A DNA stretch of 21,722 bases from a virus. Positions 1-5,790 of this stretch are shown piece by piece; within the stretch, counting starts at the first letter, position 1; the number at the start of each line of letters is the position of its first letter. Where the stretch lies: positions 1 through 21,722 of IMG/VR virus record IMGVR_UViG_3300049153_000011; one strand, 5' to 3'. A model generated the notes under the pieces. That model was given only the letters and a program-made list of their open reading frames with translations, searched no databases and had not been told where the DNA came from. The position numbers and the translations under genes were made by a program.

Positions 1-42
1 CTCCGCGGGGAGGCTGGCCACCAAAAACGGCGGATCGATCAC
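1..42 (-). CDS. Start of a gene leaving the window (partial)
   Basis: A GTG codon at 42-40 overlaps the TGA of the upstream nuclease-like gene in a GTGA arrangement, the same coupling used throughout this operon. It opens a frame with no stop to the window edge. The 14 visible residues read MIDPPFLVASLPAE. This is too little to assign a family. The start is inferred only from the overlap. Confidence 0.5.
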   Translation of the reverse strand, partial: MIDPPFLVASLPAE

Positions 43-473
43 GACGGGCCGACCACCCTCATCGACGCGATCGGGATCAGAATCGTCGGTTCTACCTCGG
101 CGGGGTGTCGGTGCTCGGCTCGGACCTGATGACCGACGAGCTCGACGTTGGTGGCGTCGACCTCGGCGGCCGGCACCCACCGGATGCTGTCGGTGAAGCG
201 CACGACGTACCGCGCTGGGACCCCGAGGCCGAGCTCGGCTTGGCGCATGGCGAGCCACCGACGAACGGTGAGGTAGGTGGTGGCGTACCGATCGTGCTCG
301 TGCGATCGCTGCTTGATCTCGACGAGGCCAACCATCCGTCCGGCCCGCTCGGCCCAGTAGTCGAGCGGGGAGTAGCGGGCGAAGCGGTGCAGCGTGCAGC
401 GCCAGGCCTGCTCGAGGACCTCGGCGACCTCGGCCTCGTTGCGGGTGTCGGTGTCGTTGGCGTAGGTGGTCAT
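39..473 (-). CDS. PD-(D/E)XK nuclease-like protein
   Basis: This 144-aa protein of the early region carries an apparent PD-(D/E)XK nuclease core: Asp38 in the stretch SPLDYW, then a hydrophobic strand ending in Glu52-x-Lys54 (VGLVEIKQR). Downstream is an Arg-rich helix (TVRRWLAMRQAE) and a strand (PARYVVRFTD), as in small endonucleases, resolvases and VRR-like nucleases. Such enzymes in phage early operons usually process recombination or replication intermediates. That fits the RecT-like and replication-type genes just upstream. Its ATG overlaps the preceding small frame as ATGA, and its TGA overlaps the next gene as GTGA. The fold is inferred from the D...ExK spacing. The exact nuclease family and substrate are unknown. 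Confidence 0.6.
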   Translation of the reverse strand: MTTYANDTDTRNEAEVAEVLEQAWRCTLHRFARYSPLDYWAERAGRMVGLVEIKQRSHEHDRYATTYLTVRRWLAMRQAELGLGVPARYVVRFTDSIRWVPAAEVDATNVELVGHQVRAEHRHPAEVEPTILIPIASMRVVGPS

Positions 474-637
474 GCTCGGTTGTCCACACCCTCTTGTGGA
501 TGAAGCGCTGAAGGGCCGGGGATGCAGGTTGTGGATGTCGGTTGCTGGATGCTGGATGTGGATGCTGGATGTGGATGTGGTAGTTCGGCCTCTCTTGCCA
601 AGGCTCTTGGCCAGGCTCTTGCGAAGGCTCTTGCCAT
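470..637 (-). CDS. Possible 55-aa protein over a repeat-rich segment
   Basis: An ATG at 637-635 shares its first base with the stop of the upstream replication-type gene (TGATG). The frame ends at a TGA overlapping the nuclease ATG (ATGA). The predicted 55-aa product begins with a repeated Ala-Arg segment (MARAFARAWPRALARE) followed by a His/Pro/Ser/Thr-rich tail. The double coupling argues for translation. Against it, the composition is odd, there is no recognisable domain, and the DNA is tandemly repeated with DnaA-box-like words, so the frame may only be a passenger of a replication origin. I cannot decide between the two from sequence alone. Confidence 0.3.
   Translation of the reverse strand: MARAFARAWPRALAREAELPHPHPASTSSIQQPTSTTCIPGPSALHPQEGVDNRA
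474..637. other. Candidate replication origin (DnaA-like boxes plus iterons)
   Basis: This segment sits between a replication-type helix-turn-helix gene and a nuclease gene. It has a perfect TTGTCCACA at 480-488, the form preferred by actinobacterial DnaA. Four inverted-orientation words of the type TGTGGATGN lie at 495-503, 530-538, 557-565 and 570-578. Next to them, AGGCTCTTG recurs at 601, 613 and 625 with a 12-bp period, and a degenerate copy begins near 589. Boxes plus iterons beside replication genes are the classic layout of a phage or plasmid origin. Alternatively this is simple repeat drift inside a small coding frame. Confidence 0.45.
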
Positions 638-1083
638 CAGCCTTCTCCCGACCTCATCCGTCGTGCCTCCTGCGGTGCGCAGTACTTCAGGTCCCAGGCC
701 TCGGCCGGCAGGTTGTCGATCACGATCTGTTTGAGCGATCGGCTCTCGATGTTCTGCCAGCCGGCCCACATGCCTCGGCCCATGTTGGTGTTGCGGAGCA
801 CGCCGTCGTGCTCGACGAAGGTGCGCACGACGAGCTCGTCGGTGGACCAATCGCAGGCGATCATGCCGGCGACCTCGAGCTCGTCGATCCACTTGCCGAT
901 GGCCTCGGCGTCGACGCCGTAGGCCTGCCGGGCCCAGGCTCTCGGCTTGATGTCGAGGCAGCCCGCCATGCTCAGCTTGGCTTGGCTCAGCAGCAGCAGG
1001 AACAACCACTGCGCCTCGGGCGTCAGGCCACGCCACTCGTCGTCGCGCCAGATGTCTACTCGGATGCGGGCGTAGGTCCTCAC
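637..1083 (-). CDS. Helix-turn-helix replication-type protein
   Basis: The 148-aa product starts at a GTG (1083-1081) that overlaps the RecT-like stop as GTGA. Its opening (MRTYARIRVDIWRDDEWRGL) and the following LTPEAQWLFLLLLSQ, CLDIKPRAWAR, WIDELEVAGMI and LVVRTFVEHDG resemble a family of small actinophage proteins, usually annotated as replication or DNA-binding proteins, with a winged-helix, DnaD-like organisation. Residues 20-75 would form the helical DNA-binding part and 80-100 the conserved strand. Its place after a RecT-like gene and before a repeat-rich candidate origin suggests origin recognition or helicase loading. No ATPase motif is present, so it is not itself a helicase. The function is inferred from family resemblance and context. 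Confidence 0.6.
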   Translation of the reverse strand: MRTYARIRVDIWRDDEWRGLTPEAQWLFLLLLSQAKLSMAGCLDIKPRAWARQAYGVDAEAIGKWIDELEVAGMIACDWSTDELVVRTFVEHDGVLRNTNMGRGMWAGWQNIESRSLKQIVIDNLPAEAWDLKYCAPQEARRMRSGEG

Positions 1084-2051
1084 GCCGGCGGGTCGGGCTC
1101 GTGCTCGTCGGGGTGGAGCATGGCGGCGACGGGACCGTCCATGTAGGTCTGGACGGCGGTGAGGTCGTCGGTGCCGAGGGTGTCCAGCTTCCAGCCCGCG
1201 CCCCACCGTCGTGCGCCCCATTGCTTGACCCTGGTCAGCTGCGCCTTGGTGAGGCTGTCCCTCGTGGCCTTGGCGGTGCCGAGCAGCACGGGCCGGCGCA
1301 TGGCGTCGGCCATCGACCCAGGCGGGTCGGGTGTGAGCTCGGTGTCGGCGGTGCCGGCGGGAGGTGCCGCCTCGGCGCCGTTGTCCGCTTCCACCGAGCT
1401 CACGATCTCGCCGGTCGCAGGGTCGACGTCCGGCGGCGGGAGCTCGTCGGCCTCGTCGACGTCGACGATCCACGCTGAAGGTTCGACGCCACCCATCTCG
1501 GCTGGGGTGTAGACCGCGGCGCCCATCAGGACCTCGGGGCAGGCGGCGGTCACCGCGGAGCTCGTGGCGCGGGCGAGCATCATCCGTTGGGGGTACTGCT
1601 TGTAGGGCGAGGTCGGGCTCGAGCTGATGTCGCCGGCGCGCTCGGCCATGGCCATGGTGTAGGTCTCGCGGTGGTGGTGCTCGGGGTCGTCGGCGCGGAC
1701 GATCTCGACGGTGCAGGACTCGGCGGTCGACTCGATCACTCGGAAGCGGTGCCCTGCGCCGATGCAGAGGGCCCGCATCCCGACCGCGCTGATGGTCGGT
1801 CGGTTGTTGATGACGGCGATCTGTTCGATGGCGGTGACGGGGTCCCAGCCGAGTTGCTCGGCCTTGACGATCGCCCAGAGGACGTTCGCCGGTCGCCGCT
1901 TGAATTGCGGCGGGAGCATATCGGAGCGGGCGAGCTGCTCGGCGAAGTGAACCATGGCCGGCAGCTGCCTCATCAACGGTGGCGCGGTCTCGGGTGGTCG
2001 GTCCTCCCAGCGCACGAGCTCGGCGGGGATGGCCTCCTGCTCGGAGCTCAT
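1080..2051 (-). CDS. RecT-like single-strand annealing protein
   Basis: The 323-aa product starts at the ATG overlapping the upstream stop (ATGA). Residues 45-190 carry a pattern I associate with actinophage RecT-family proteins: LPPQFKRRPANVLWAIVKAEQLGWDP, a stretch with INNRPTISAVGMRAL near 81-95, GHRF at 100-103, an RADDPEH turn at 119-125, PYKQYPQRMMLARATSSAV near 149-167, then VLMGAAVYTPAEMG. Members anneal single strands during phage recombination and replication. The C-terminal part (about 200-323) is acidic and Pro-rich, and ends in a small helical segment with KQWGARRWGAG. A dedicated exonuclease partner is not obvious, unless the PD-(D/E)XK-like protein downstream serves. The RecT call rests on recalled motif resemblance and position in an early operon. 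Confidence 0.6.
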   Translation of the reverse strand: MSSEQEAIPAELVRWEDRPPETAPPLMRQLPAMVHFAEQLARSDMLPPQFKRRPANVLWAIVKAEQLGWDPVTAIEQIAVINNRPTISAVGMRALCIGAGHRFRVIESTAESCTVEIVRADDPEHHHRETYTMAMAERAGDISSSPTSPYKQYPQRMMLARATSSAVTAACPEVLMGAAVYTPAEMGGVEPSAWIVDVDEADELPPPDVDPATGEIVSSVEADNGAEAAPPAGTADTELTPDPPGSMADAMRRPVLLGTAKATRDSLTKAQLTRVKQWGARRWGAGWKLDTLGTDDLTAVQTYMDGPVAAMLHPDEHEPDPPA

Positions 2052-2281
2052 GTCTCGTCCCATCCGAACGGGTCCTCGTCGGCGGCCTGCTCGGCGGCGG
2101 CGACGAGGCGCTCGGCTCGAGCAGCGGACTCGAGGCGGGCCTGCCACTCGGCCGGTGCGGTGGCGGCCATGATCAGGTCGGCGAGCCAGGAGCCCTCGGC
2201 GAAGGCGTCGTCGTGGATGGTGTCGAGGACGGCGATGACGTCGGTGCGCCGGCAGGCTGGCACCACGTTGCTGCCGGCCAT
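2048..2281 (-). CDS. Small hypothetical early protein (77 aa)
   Basis: The ATG shares a base with the stop of the upstream gene (TGATG), and the stop overlaps the RecT-like start (ATGA), so it is embedded in a tightly coupled operon. The product is mainly helical. Residues 30-70 are Ala/Glu/Arg-rich (APAEWQARLESAARAERLVAAAEQ) and probably amphipathic, and the end is acidic (DEDPFGWDET). I recognise no domain. Its invariant linkage to the RecT-like gene suggests a role in recombination or replication, but this is position-based only. Confidence 0.7.
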   Translation of the reverse strand: MAGSNVVPACRRTDVIAVLDTIHDDAFAEGSWLADLIMAATAPAEWQARLESAARAERLVAAAEQAADEDPFGWDET

Positions 2282-2589
2282 CAGAAGCCAGCGTCGGTGA
2301 GCGGGAGGCGCTGGACGCCGGCGGCGGTCTCGAGGCGGAGCTCCTGGGCCCGCAGGGCGTCGGCGACCAGGTCGTCGTCGACGATGGCGGCGAGCTCGGC
2401 CTTGATCGAATGAACGCGCACGACGGCGTCGATGTCCTTGATGGCCTCGTGGCGGATCTTGGTGACGGTGCAGCGCAGCGCCAGGGTGATCTCGTCGCCG
2501 ATGCCGAGCTCGGCGTCGACGCCAACCTTGCCGGTGAAGGCGAGCTCGGTGGCGAGGACCTCGTGATCCTCGAAGGTGGTACTGCTCAT
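2281..2589 (-). CDS. Conserved phage hypothetical protein (102 aa)
   Basis: The start follows a GCAGGAG Shine-Dalgarno about 10 nt upstream. The core (GKVGVDAELGIGDEITLALRCTVTKI) has the look of a small beta-barrel family often seen in actinophage early regions, with a conserved D-x-E-L-G-x-G-D-E turn. I know of no established function for it. The C-terminal half is helical (IKAELAAIVDDDLVADALRAQELRLE). It heads the coupled set running into the RecT-like gene. Confidence 0.75.
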   Translation of the reverse strand: MSSTTFEDHEVLATELAFTGKVGVDAELGIGDEITLALRCTVTKIRHEAIKDIDAVVRVHSIKAELAAIVDDDLVADALRAQELRLETAAGVQRLPLTDAGF

Positions 2590-2617
2590 GGCGGTGGTCT
2601 CCTGCTTGGTGGTCGGT

Positions 2618-3061
2618 TCATCTCCAGGGCCGGCGGCCGGCCTGCTGGTAGAGGTGGAGCGCGGCTCGGGTGTTGGCCGGCGCCTCGTAGCGGTGCGCCC
2701 ACGAGGAGCCGGTCTCGTCGAAGCGCCAGGCGTGCATCCGGAGAAGCTGGAAGCATCCGGCGGCGCTGGACCTCTTGTTCTGCGCCCAGGCTCGGCCTCG
2801 GCTCTCCCGCTGGACGATGCGGTGCGCCCAGGCTCTCGAGCTCGCCGGCCAGATGGCGTCGACCGCCTCGTGGCAGGTAGCGGTCGGCGGCGGCGCGGCG
2901 CAGCCCGCGGCGATGGTGCCGACGGCGAGGAGGGTGGCGGCGATGCGCAGCGCCCTGCTGCGGGCCCGCTGCTCGTGCCGGCGGCCTCGGTGGTAGCCGA
3001 GGGCCCAGCCGGCGCCGAAGCCCAACACGCCGGCCACGAGGGCGAGCTCGGGGCCGGTCAC
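2618..3061 (-). CDS. Membrane-anchored lytic-transglycosylase-like protein
   Basis: The 147-aa product has two hydrophobic N-terminal stretches, residues 5-22 (LALVAGVLGFGAGWALGY) and 39-55 (a lipoprotein-like IAATLLAVGTIAAGC). A lysozyme-like domain follows at about 63-147. The domain shows a catalytic-type Glu86 (IVQRESRG), the AAGCFQLL element at 100-107, and a closing NTRAALHLYQQAGRRPW, as in small transglycosylase/lysozyme folds that cut peptidoglycan. The chosen start is the GTG at 3061-3059, which overlaps the stop of a 13-codon upstream frame (GTGA). That upstream frame has the strong AGGAGG site. The gene lies in the early region, far from the lysis genes, so cell-wall remodelling or a role in superinfection or DNA entry is as likely as lysis. 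The start is uncertain. The lysozyme-like fold is well supported. Confidence 0.65.
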   Translation of the reverse strand: MTGPELALVAGVLGFGAGWALGYHRGRRHEQRARSRALRIAATLLAVGTIAAGCAAPPPTATCHEAVDAIWPASSRAWAHRIVQRESRGRAWAQNKRSSAAGCFQLLRMHAWRFDETGSSWAHRYEAPANTRAALHLYQQAGRRPWR

Positions 3062-3099
3062 GAGGTTGCCTCGGGGCGCGCTGAAGCAGGGTGTCGCAT
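3058..3099 (-). CDS. 13-codon upstream frame with strong SD
   Basis: ATG at 3099-3097 is preceded by CCAGGAGGACCCCGCC, the best Shine-Dalgarno in the neighbourhood. It reads only MRHPASARPEATS before a TGA that overlaps the GTG of the transglycosylase-like gene. It looks like a leader frame delivering ribosomes to a weak GTG start. It may instead be a chance ATG under an SD that serves the GTG poorly. Confidence 0.3.
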   Translation of the reverse strand: MRHPASARPEATS

Positions 3100-3117
3100 G
3101 GCGGGGTCCTCCTGGTG

Positions 3118-3369
3118 TCAGGCCGAGGCGCGGGCGCGCGATCGGTGCTCGAGGTGCTCGGGGACGTCGATGGCCTTGATGTCGTCGTTGGTGAATCCGT
3201 ACCGCGCCTTGATGTCGGCGAGCGGAACGTTGCCCTCGAAGGCACCGGGGAAGCGCCGCTCGCCGATCGGCAGCTTGCGGTCGGCGGTCAGCCAACTCTC
3301 GATCGTGGACCTCGAGCGGCGCTCGAGCCAGGCGATGACGTCATATCCGTAGAACGGCTGCAGTTGCAT
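3118..3369 (-). CDS. Small HTH/excisionase-like protein
   Basis: The frame is open further upstream, but the ATG at 3369 has an excellent GGGAGGAG site, giving an 83-aa protein. Residues 8-45 (GYDVIAWLERRSRSTIESWLT followed by KLPIGERRFPGAFEGNVPLADI) suggest a DNA-binding helix pair of the kind found in small excisionases and phage regulators. Residues 46-65 would be a second short helical element. It is the first gene after the integrase terminators and stands beside GGTGTATC repeats, so a recombination directionality factor or Cro-like regulator is plausible. The fold is not certain. No catalytic motif is seen. Confidence 0.5.
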   Translation of the reverse strand: MQLQPFYGYDVIAWLERRSRSTIESWLTADRKLPIGERRFPGAFEGNVPLADIKARYGFTNDDIKAIDVPEHLEHRSRARASA

Positions 3370-3457
3370 GGCCGCGCTCCTCCCAGGGTGTATCTGGTCG
3401 GTCTCTCCCCCGACTGCCTGCTGTCGCCGGCAGCTCACTTTCCGTAACCTGCCAGCC

Positions 3458-3486
3458 ACTCTCGCGAGCTTCTGACGATCGGTCAA
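3458..3486 (-). promoter_or_regulatory. Weak leftward promoter candidate for the early operon
   Basis: On the minus strand, TTGACC (five of six matches to TTGACA) and GAGAGT (three of six to TATAAT, including the second A and last T) are 17 bp apart. The predicted transcript would start about 80 nt before the excisionase-like ATG, and the box lies after the integrase hairpins. The -10 is poor, so this is only a candidate. Confidence 0.3.
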
Positions 3487-3550
3487 TAGGTGCAGCGATC
3501 TGCTTGCGCTTGCTTTCCGATCCTTGCGGTGGCCTACCATCGATCCGTGA

Positions 3551-3596
3551 TCGATACACCCGATCTGCCTCGGGAGGCTGGGGTCGGGTGTATCGA
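3551..3596. repeat. 13-bp inverted repeat with GGTGTATC core
   Basis: TCGATACACCCGA at 3551-3563 and its exact reverse complement TCGGGTGTATCGA at 3584-3596 are separated by 20 bp. The right arm spans the loop of the neighbouring hairpin, so the two foldings exclude each other. It may be an operator or recombination-protein site. Confidence 0.6.
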
Positions 3597-3606
3597 CCCC
3601 AGCCTC
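3574..3606. terminator. Hairpin 2 after integrase (13-bp stem, 7-nt loop)
   Basis: GAGGCTGGGGTCG (3574-3586) and CGACCCCAGCCTC (3594-3606) form a perfect 13-bp stem around GGTGTAT. There is no T-run on either side. It is the second of two similar hairpins. It could act as a rho-independent-like terminator of the high-GC type, or as a recombinase core-like site (see findings). Confidence 0.45.
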
Positions 3607-3618
3607 ACCGAAATGTGA

Positions 3619-3651
3619 AGCGCCGGCGACCTCGGGCTGGTCGCCGGCGCT
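3619..3651 (-). terminator. Probable terminator of the integrase transcript
   Basis: AGCGCCGGCGACC (3619-3631) pairs perfectly with GGTCGCCGGCGCT (3639-3651) around a 7-nt loop, beginning 21 bp past the integrase stop. In the leftward direction the stem is followed by TCACATTTC, a weak T-rich tract. GC-rich hairpins with poor T-tracts are common terminators in actinobacteria. Confidence 0.6.
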
Positions 3652-3672
3652 CGTGAGGTGCGGGTCGGGAGT

Positions 3673-4926
3673 CTAGGTCCAGGCCTGGTCGATGGCCTCG
3701 AGGATCAGGGCGTCGGCTCCTGGTCGGACGTGGTCGTAGGTGCCGAGGCTGATCTCGGTCGAATGCCCCAGGTAGGCCGCGACCGCAGCGGGGTGAATGC
3801 CGGCGGCGTGGAGCTCGGACGCTCGGGCGTGGCGCAGGTCCTGGAAGCGAAGCCGGCCGAGCTCGGGCTCGAGCTCTCGGACCTTCTCCCACCAGTTGGT
3901 GATGGTGTCGGGCATGATCGGCGCCTCTCCCCAGCCGAGGCTGAAGATGAAGCCGGCCGCCGGCGGCTCGAGCTCGTGCTCGATGGCCATGGTCTCGTTG
4001 GCGACCTGCCGGCGCAGCAGGATCTCGGCCGCTGGTGCGGTGATCGTGATGCGGCGGTGCCGGTCGGTCTTGGTCCTCTTGAGCGCCCACCCGCCGCCGG
4101 CGAGAGTCTGGAGGGCCGAGCGGACCAGGATCGTGGCGGTGCCGTCCTGGTGGTGCTGGACGTCGGTGGTGCGCAGGGCGCTGATCTCGCCGCGCCGCAT
4201 GCCGGTCAGCAGGGCGAGGGTGGCGGCGTCGCGGATGAGCTCGGCGCGGTTGGGGTAGCCGGGCCGGCACTGGCGCGCTGCTCGGGCGAGGGCGTCCATC
4301 TCGGCGGTGCCGTTGGCGATGAGGCGGGCGAGCTCGGTGGCGCTCGGGATCTCCCGCTCGGCGACGGTGCGGCCGGTGTCCTTGATGACCAGGTCGGCGG
4401 CGGGGTTGCCTCGGACCTCGAGGTCGGGGTCGGCGCGGGCGTACCGAACGACCGCGGCCAGCACGATCTTGCGTTGGCGCACCGAGGCCTTGCCGCGCTG
4501 CTTGCCGTGCATCGTGGGCTCGGCGGCGTAGGTCTCGAGGTGGTCGGCGAGGTCGGTGCGGCGCAGGTTGTTGATGCGGACGCCGGCGAGCGGGGTCTCG
4601 GCGATGTCAGCGAGGTGCGCCTCTCGGTCTCGGCGGTGCGCCGGCGACCAGTCTTTCGCTGCGCCGGTCACCTTGATGTAGGCGCGGAGGACCTGCTCGA
4701 AGGTCGGACCAGCGGGGTCGTCGTCGTCGCCGGCCTCGAGCTCGGGCTCGGGCCCTGCCTCGGCCTCGGCTCGGACCTCGGCCTCCCAGGCGGCGGCGGC
4801 CTTTCGCACCGCGCGCTCGTTGCCGTAGAAGTTCTTGCTCTTGATGCGGCGGGTGCCGGCGCTGTTCGAGCCGAGGCTCACCCGCGCCTTCCACTTGCCG
4901 GGCTCGAGGTGCTGGATCGTGGCCAT
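3673..4926 (-). CDS. int: Tyrosine-type phage integrase
   Basis: This 417-aa site-specific recombinase catalyses phage integration. Residues 1-60 form the arm-type-binding N-terminal part, followed by an acidic linker (about 58-72). The core-binding SAM-like domain spans about 75-170 (TFEQVLRAYI onward) and the catalytic domain about 190-417. Catalytic residues visible are Arg244 (LLTGMRRGEI), Lys286 (KRTKTDRHRR), Arg365 in FQDLRHARAS, His388 (YLGHS) and the nucleophile Tyr397 (GTYDHV). The position usually held by the HxxR histidine is Gln362. The ATG shares one base with the stop of the upstream 69-aa gene (TGATG). The length is normal for actinophage integrases. Strong hairpins follow the stop. 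Confidence 0.95.
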   Translation of the reverse strand: MATIQHLEPGKWKARVSLGSNSAGTRRIKSKNFYGNERAVRKAAAAWEAEVRAEAEAGPEPELEAGDDDDPAGPTFEQVLRAYIKVTGAAKDWSPAHRRDREAHLADIAETPLAGVRINNLRRTDLADHLETYAAEPTMHGKQRGKASVRQRKIVLAAVVRYARADPDLEVRGNPAADLVIKDTGRTVAEREIPSATELARLIANGTAEMDALARAARQCRPGYPNRAELIRDAATLALLTGMRRGEISALRTTDVQHHQDGTATILVRSALQTLAGGGWALKRTKTDRHRRITITAPAAEILLRRQVANETMAIEHELEPPAAGFIFSLGWGEAPIMPDTITNWWEKVRELEPELGRLRFQDLRHARASELHAAGIHPAAVAAYLGHSTEISLGTYDHVRPGADALILEAIDQAWT

Positions 4927-5135
4927 CAGGCGACCTCGACCGTGCGCATGATCAGCTGGAGGAGCTCGTCGTAGCTGCCGGCGTCCATGGCCTCGGCCTG
5001 CCAGGTGCCGGCGGCGTCGGCGCCGGCGTGCGCAGCGATGGCTCGGGTGACCCTGCCGATCAGGGCAAAGGCGTTGCCGTCGGTGCCGGTGAGCTCGACC
5101 TCGAGCTCGGGGTAGGTGGGCTGGATGGTGTCCAT
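4926..5135 (-). CDS. Small conserved phage protein (69 aa)
   Basis: The product carries ELTGTDGNAFALIGRVTRAI near its start and AMDAGSYDELLQLIMRTVEV near its end, a pairing I recall from a widespread family of small phage proteins of unknown function. An AAGGGA site lies 9 nt upstream of the ATG, with GATACACC between them. Translation is coupled to the integrase by the TGATG overlap, so it is expressed with int. Confidence 0.75.
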   Translation of the reverse strand: MDTIQPTYPELEVELTGTDGNAFALIGRVTRAIAAHAGADAAGTWQAEAMDAGSYDELLQLIMRTVEVA

Positions 5136-5169
5136 GGTGGTGTATCCCTTGGGGTTGGTGGTCGGTCGG

Positions 5170-5541
5170 TCAGGCGTTGATGGCGGCGGCGAACCAGGTT
5201 GCGCCGGTGTTGGTGTGGTCGAAGCGGGCGGTGGCGGTCTCGACGCCGTTGGCGGTCAGGGCGAGGAGCTCGATGCCGTTGTCGCTCCACTTGGCGACGT
5301 TCGCCCAATGCTGGGGGTCGCCGGCGGGCTCGAGGCGAAAGGCCTCGTAGCCGCGCCGCTCGTAGTAGTCGAGGATCTTGATCTGGCGGCCGGTCAGCTG
5401 GAGCTCGTCGTCGGCGTGGCTCTCGAGCTCGTCGAGGGGCTGAAAGGCGGCGGTGATCAGCATCTCGCGGATCTCGTCGTCGAGGTCGTAGTCGACCTCG
5501 GTGGTCTTGGCGGCGGTCTTGGCGGCGGTGCTGATGGCCAT
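5170..5541 (-). CDS. Hypothetical protein, first gene of the integrase operon
   Basis: The 123-aa product has an AAGGA site 5 nt before its ATG. The N-terminus is Lys/Thr/Ala-rich (MAISTAAKTAAKTTEVDYD), then an acidic helical part (DDEIREMLITAAFQPLDELESH). After that comes a mixed region with ILDYYERRGYEAFRLEPAGD and a final strand-rich segment ending WFAAAINA. No domain is recognised. It stands between the box-containing promoter region and the 69-aa gene, so it is probably co-transcribed with int and could be regulatory, but nothing in the sequence proves that. Confidence 0.7.
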   Translation of the reverse strand: MAISTAAKTAAKTTEVDYDLDDEIREMLITAAFQPLDELESHADDELQLTGRQIKILDYYERRGYEAFRLEPAGDPQHWANVAKWSDNGIELLALTANGVETATARFDHTNTGATWFAAAINA

Positions 5542-5749
5542 GTCGGTCCTTGCTGGTCGGTCTCGGTCGGTGGTCTTGGTGGCAGCGGCGCCGGCGGGTG
5601 GGAGGCCTGGTATCGGTCCCTCTTGTTCCTACGCTCGCCGGCGCTGCTGCCGGTGTTCTGAAGCTCGGTGCCCTGCTGGGCTCAGGTCGGGGGCTCGGTC
5701 GTGCCGAGGTCTCGAGGCTGGCTTGGCGGCTGCTTTGCTTCTGAACCAC

Positions 5750-5778
5750 ACGTTACCGGAAGGGTAACCTTTAGTCGA
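5750..5778 (-). promoter_or_regulatory. Candidate leftward promoter of the integrase operon
   Basis: On the minus strand, TCGACT (5778-5773, four matches to TTGACA) and TAACGT (5755-5750, TAnnnT type) are 17 bp apart. The -35 lies in the spacer of the 11-bp inverted repeat and the -10 overlaps a GTTACC box. A protein bound to the boxes would therefore block or shape this promoter. The start would lie near 5743, about 200 nt upstream of the first gene. Confidence 0.4.
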
Positions 5779-5790
5779 GAGGTTACCCTT
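5760..5790. repeat. 11-bp perfect inverted repeat, operator or arm site
   Basis: AAGGGTAACCT (5760-5770) and AGGTTACCCTT (5780-5790) are exact reverse complements separated by 9 bp. A further half-box GTTACC is at 5752-5757. The layout suits a dimeric repressor or an integrase arm-type pair. Confidence 0.6.

Larger units (their letters stand above)
3370..3672. other. Intergenic control region between integrase and excisionase-like gene
   Basis: No gene is supported here. It holds two hairpins (3574-3606 and 3619-3651), a 13-bp inverted repeat (3551-3563 with 3584-3596), three of the window's four GGTGTATC words, and a weak leftward promoter candidate. That candidate is TTGACC at 3486-3481, a 17-bp spacer and GAGAGT at 3463-3458. 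It would drive the excisionase-like gene and the early operon downstream. Confidence 0.55.

Noticed and set aside
529-580. Short repeats considered as a CRISPR array
   Set aside because: The repeats are 6-13 bp, nearly contiguous and without unique spacers of 25-40 bp.
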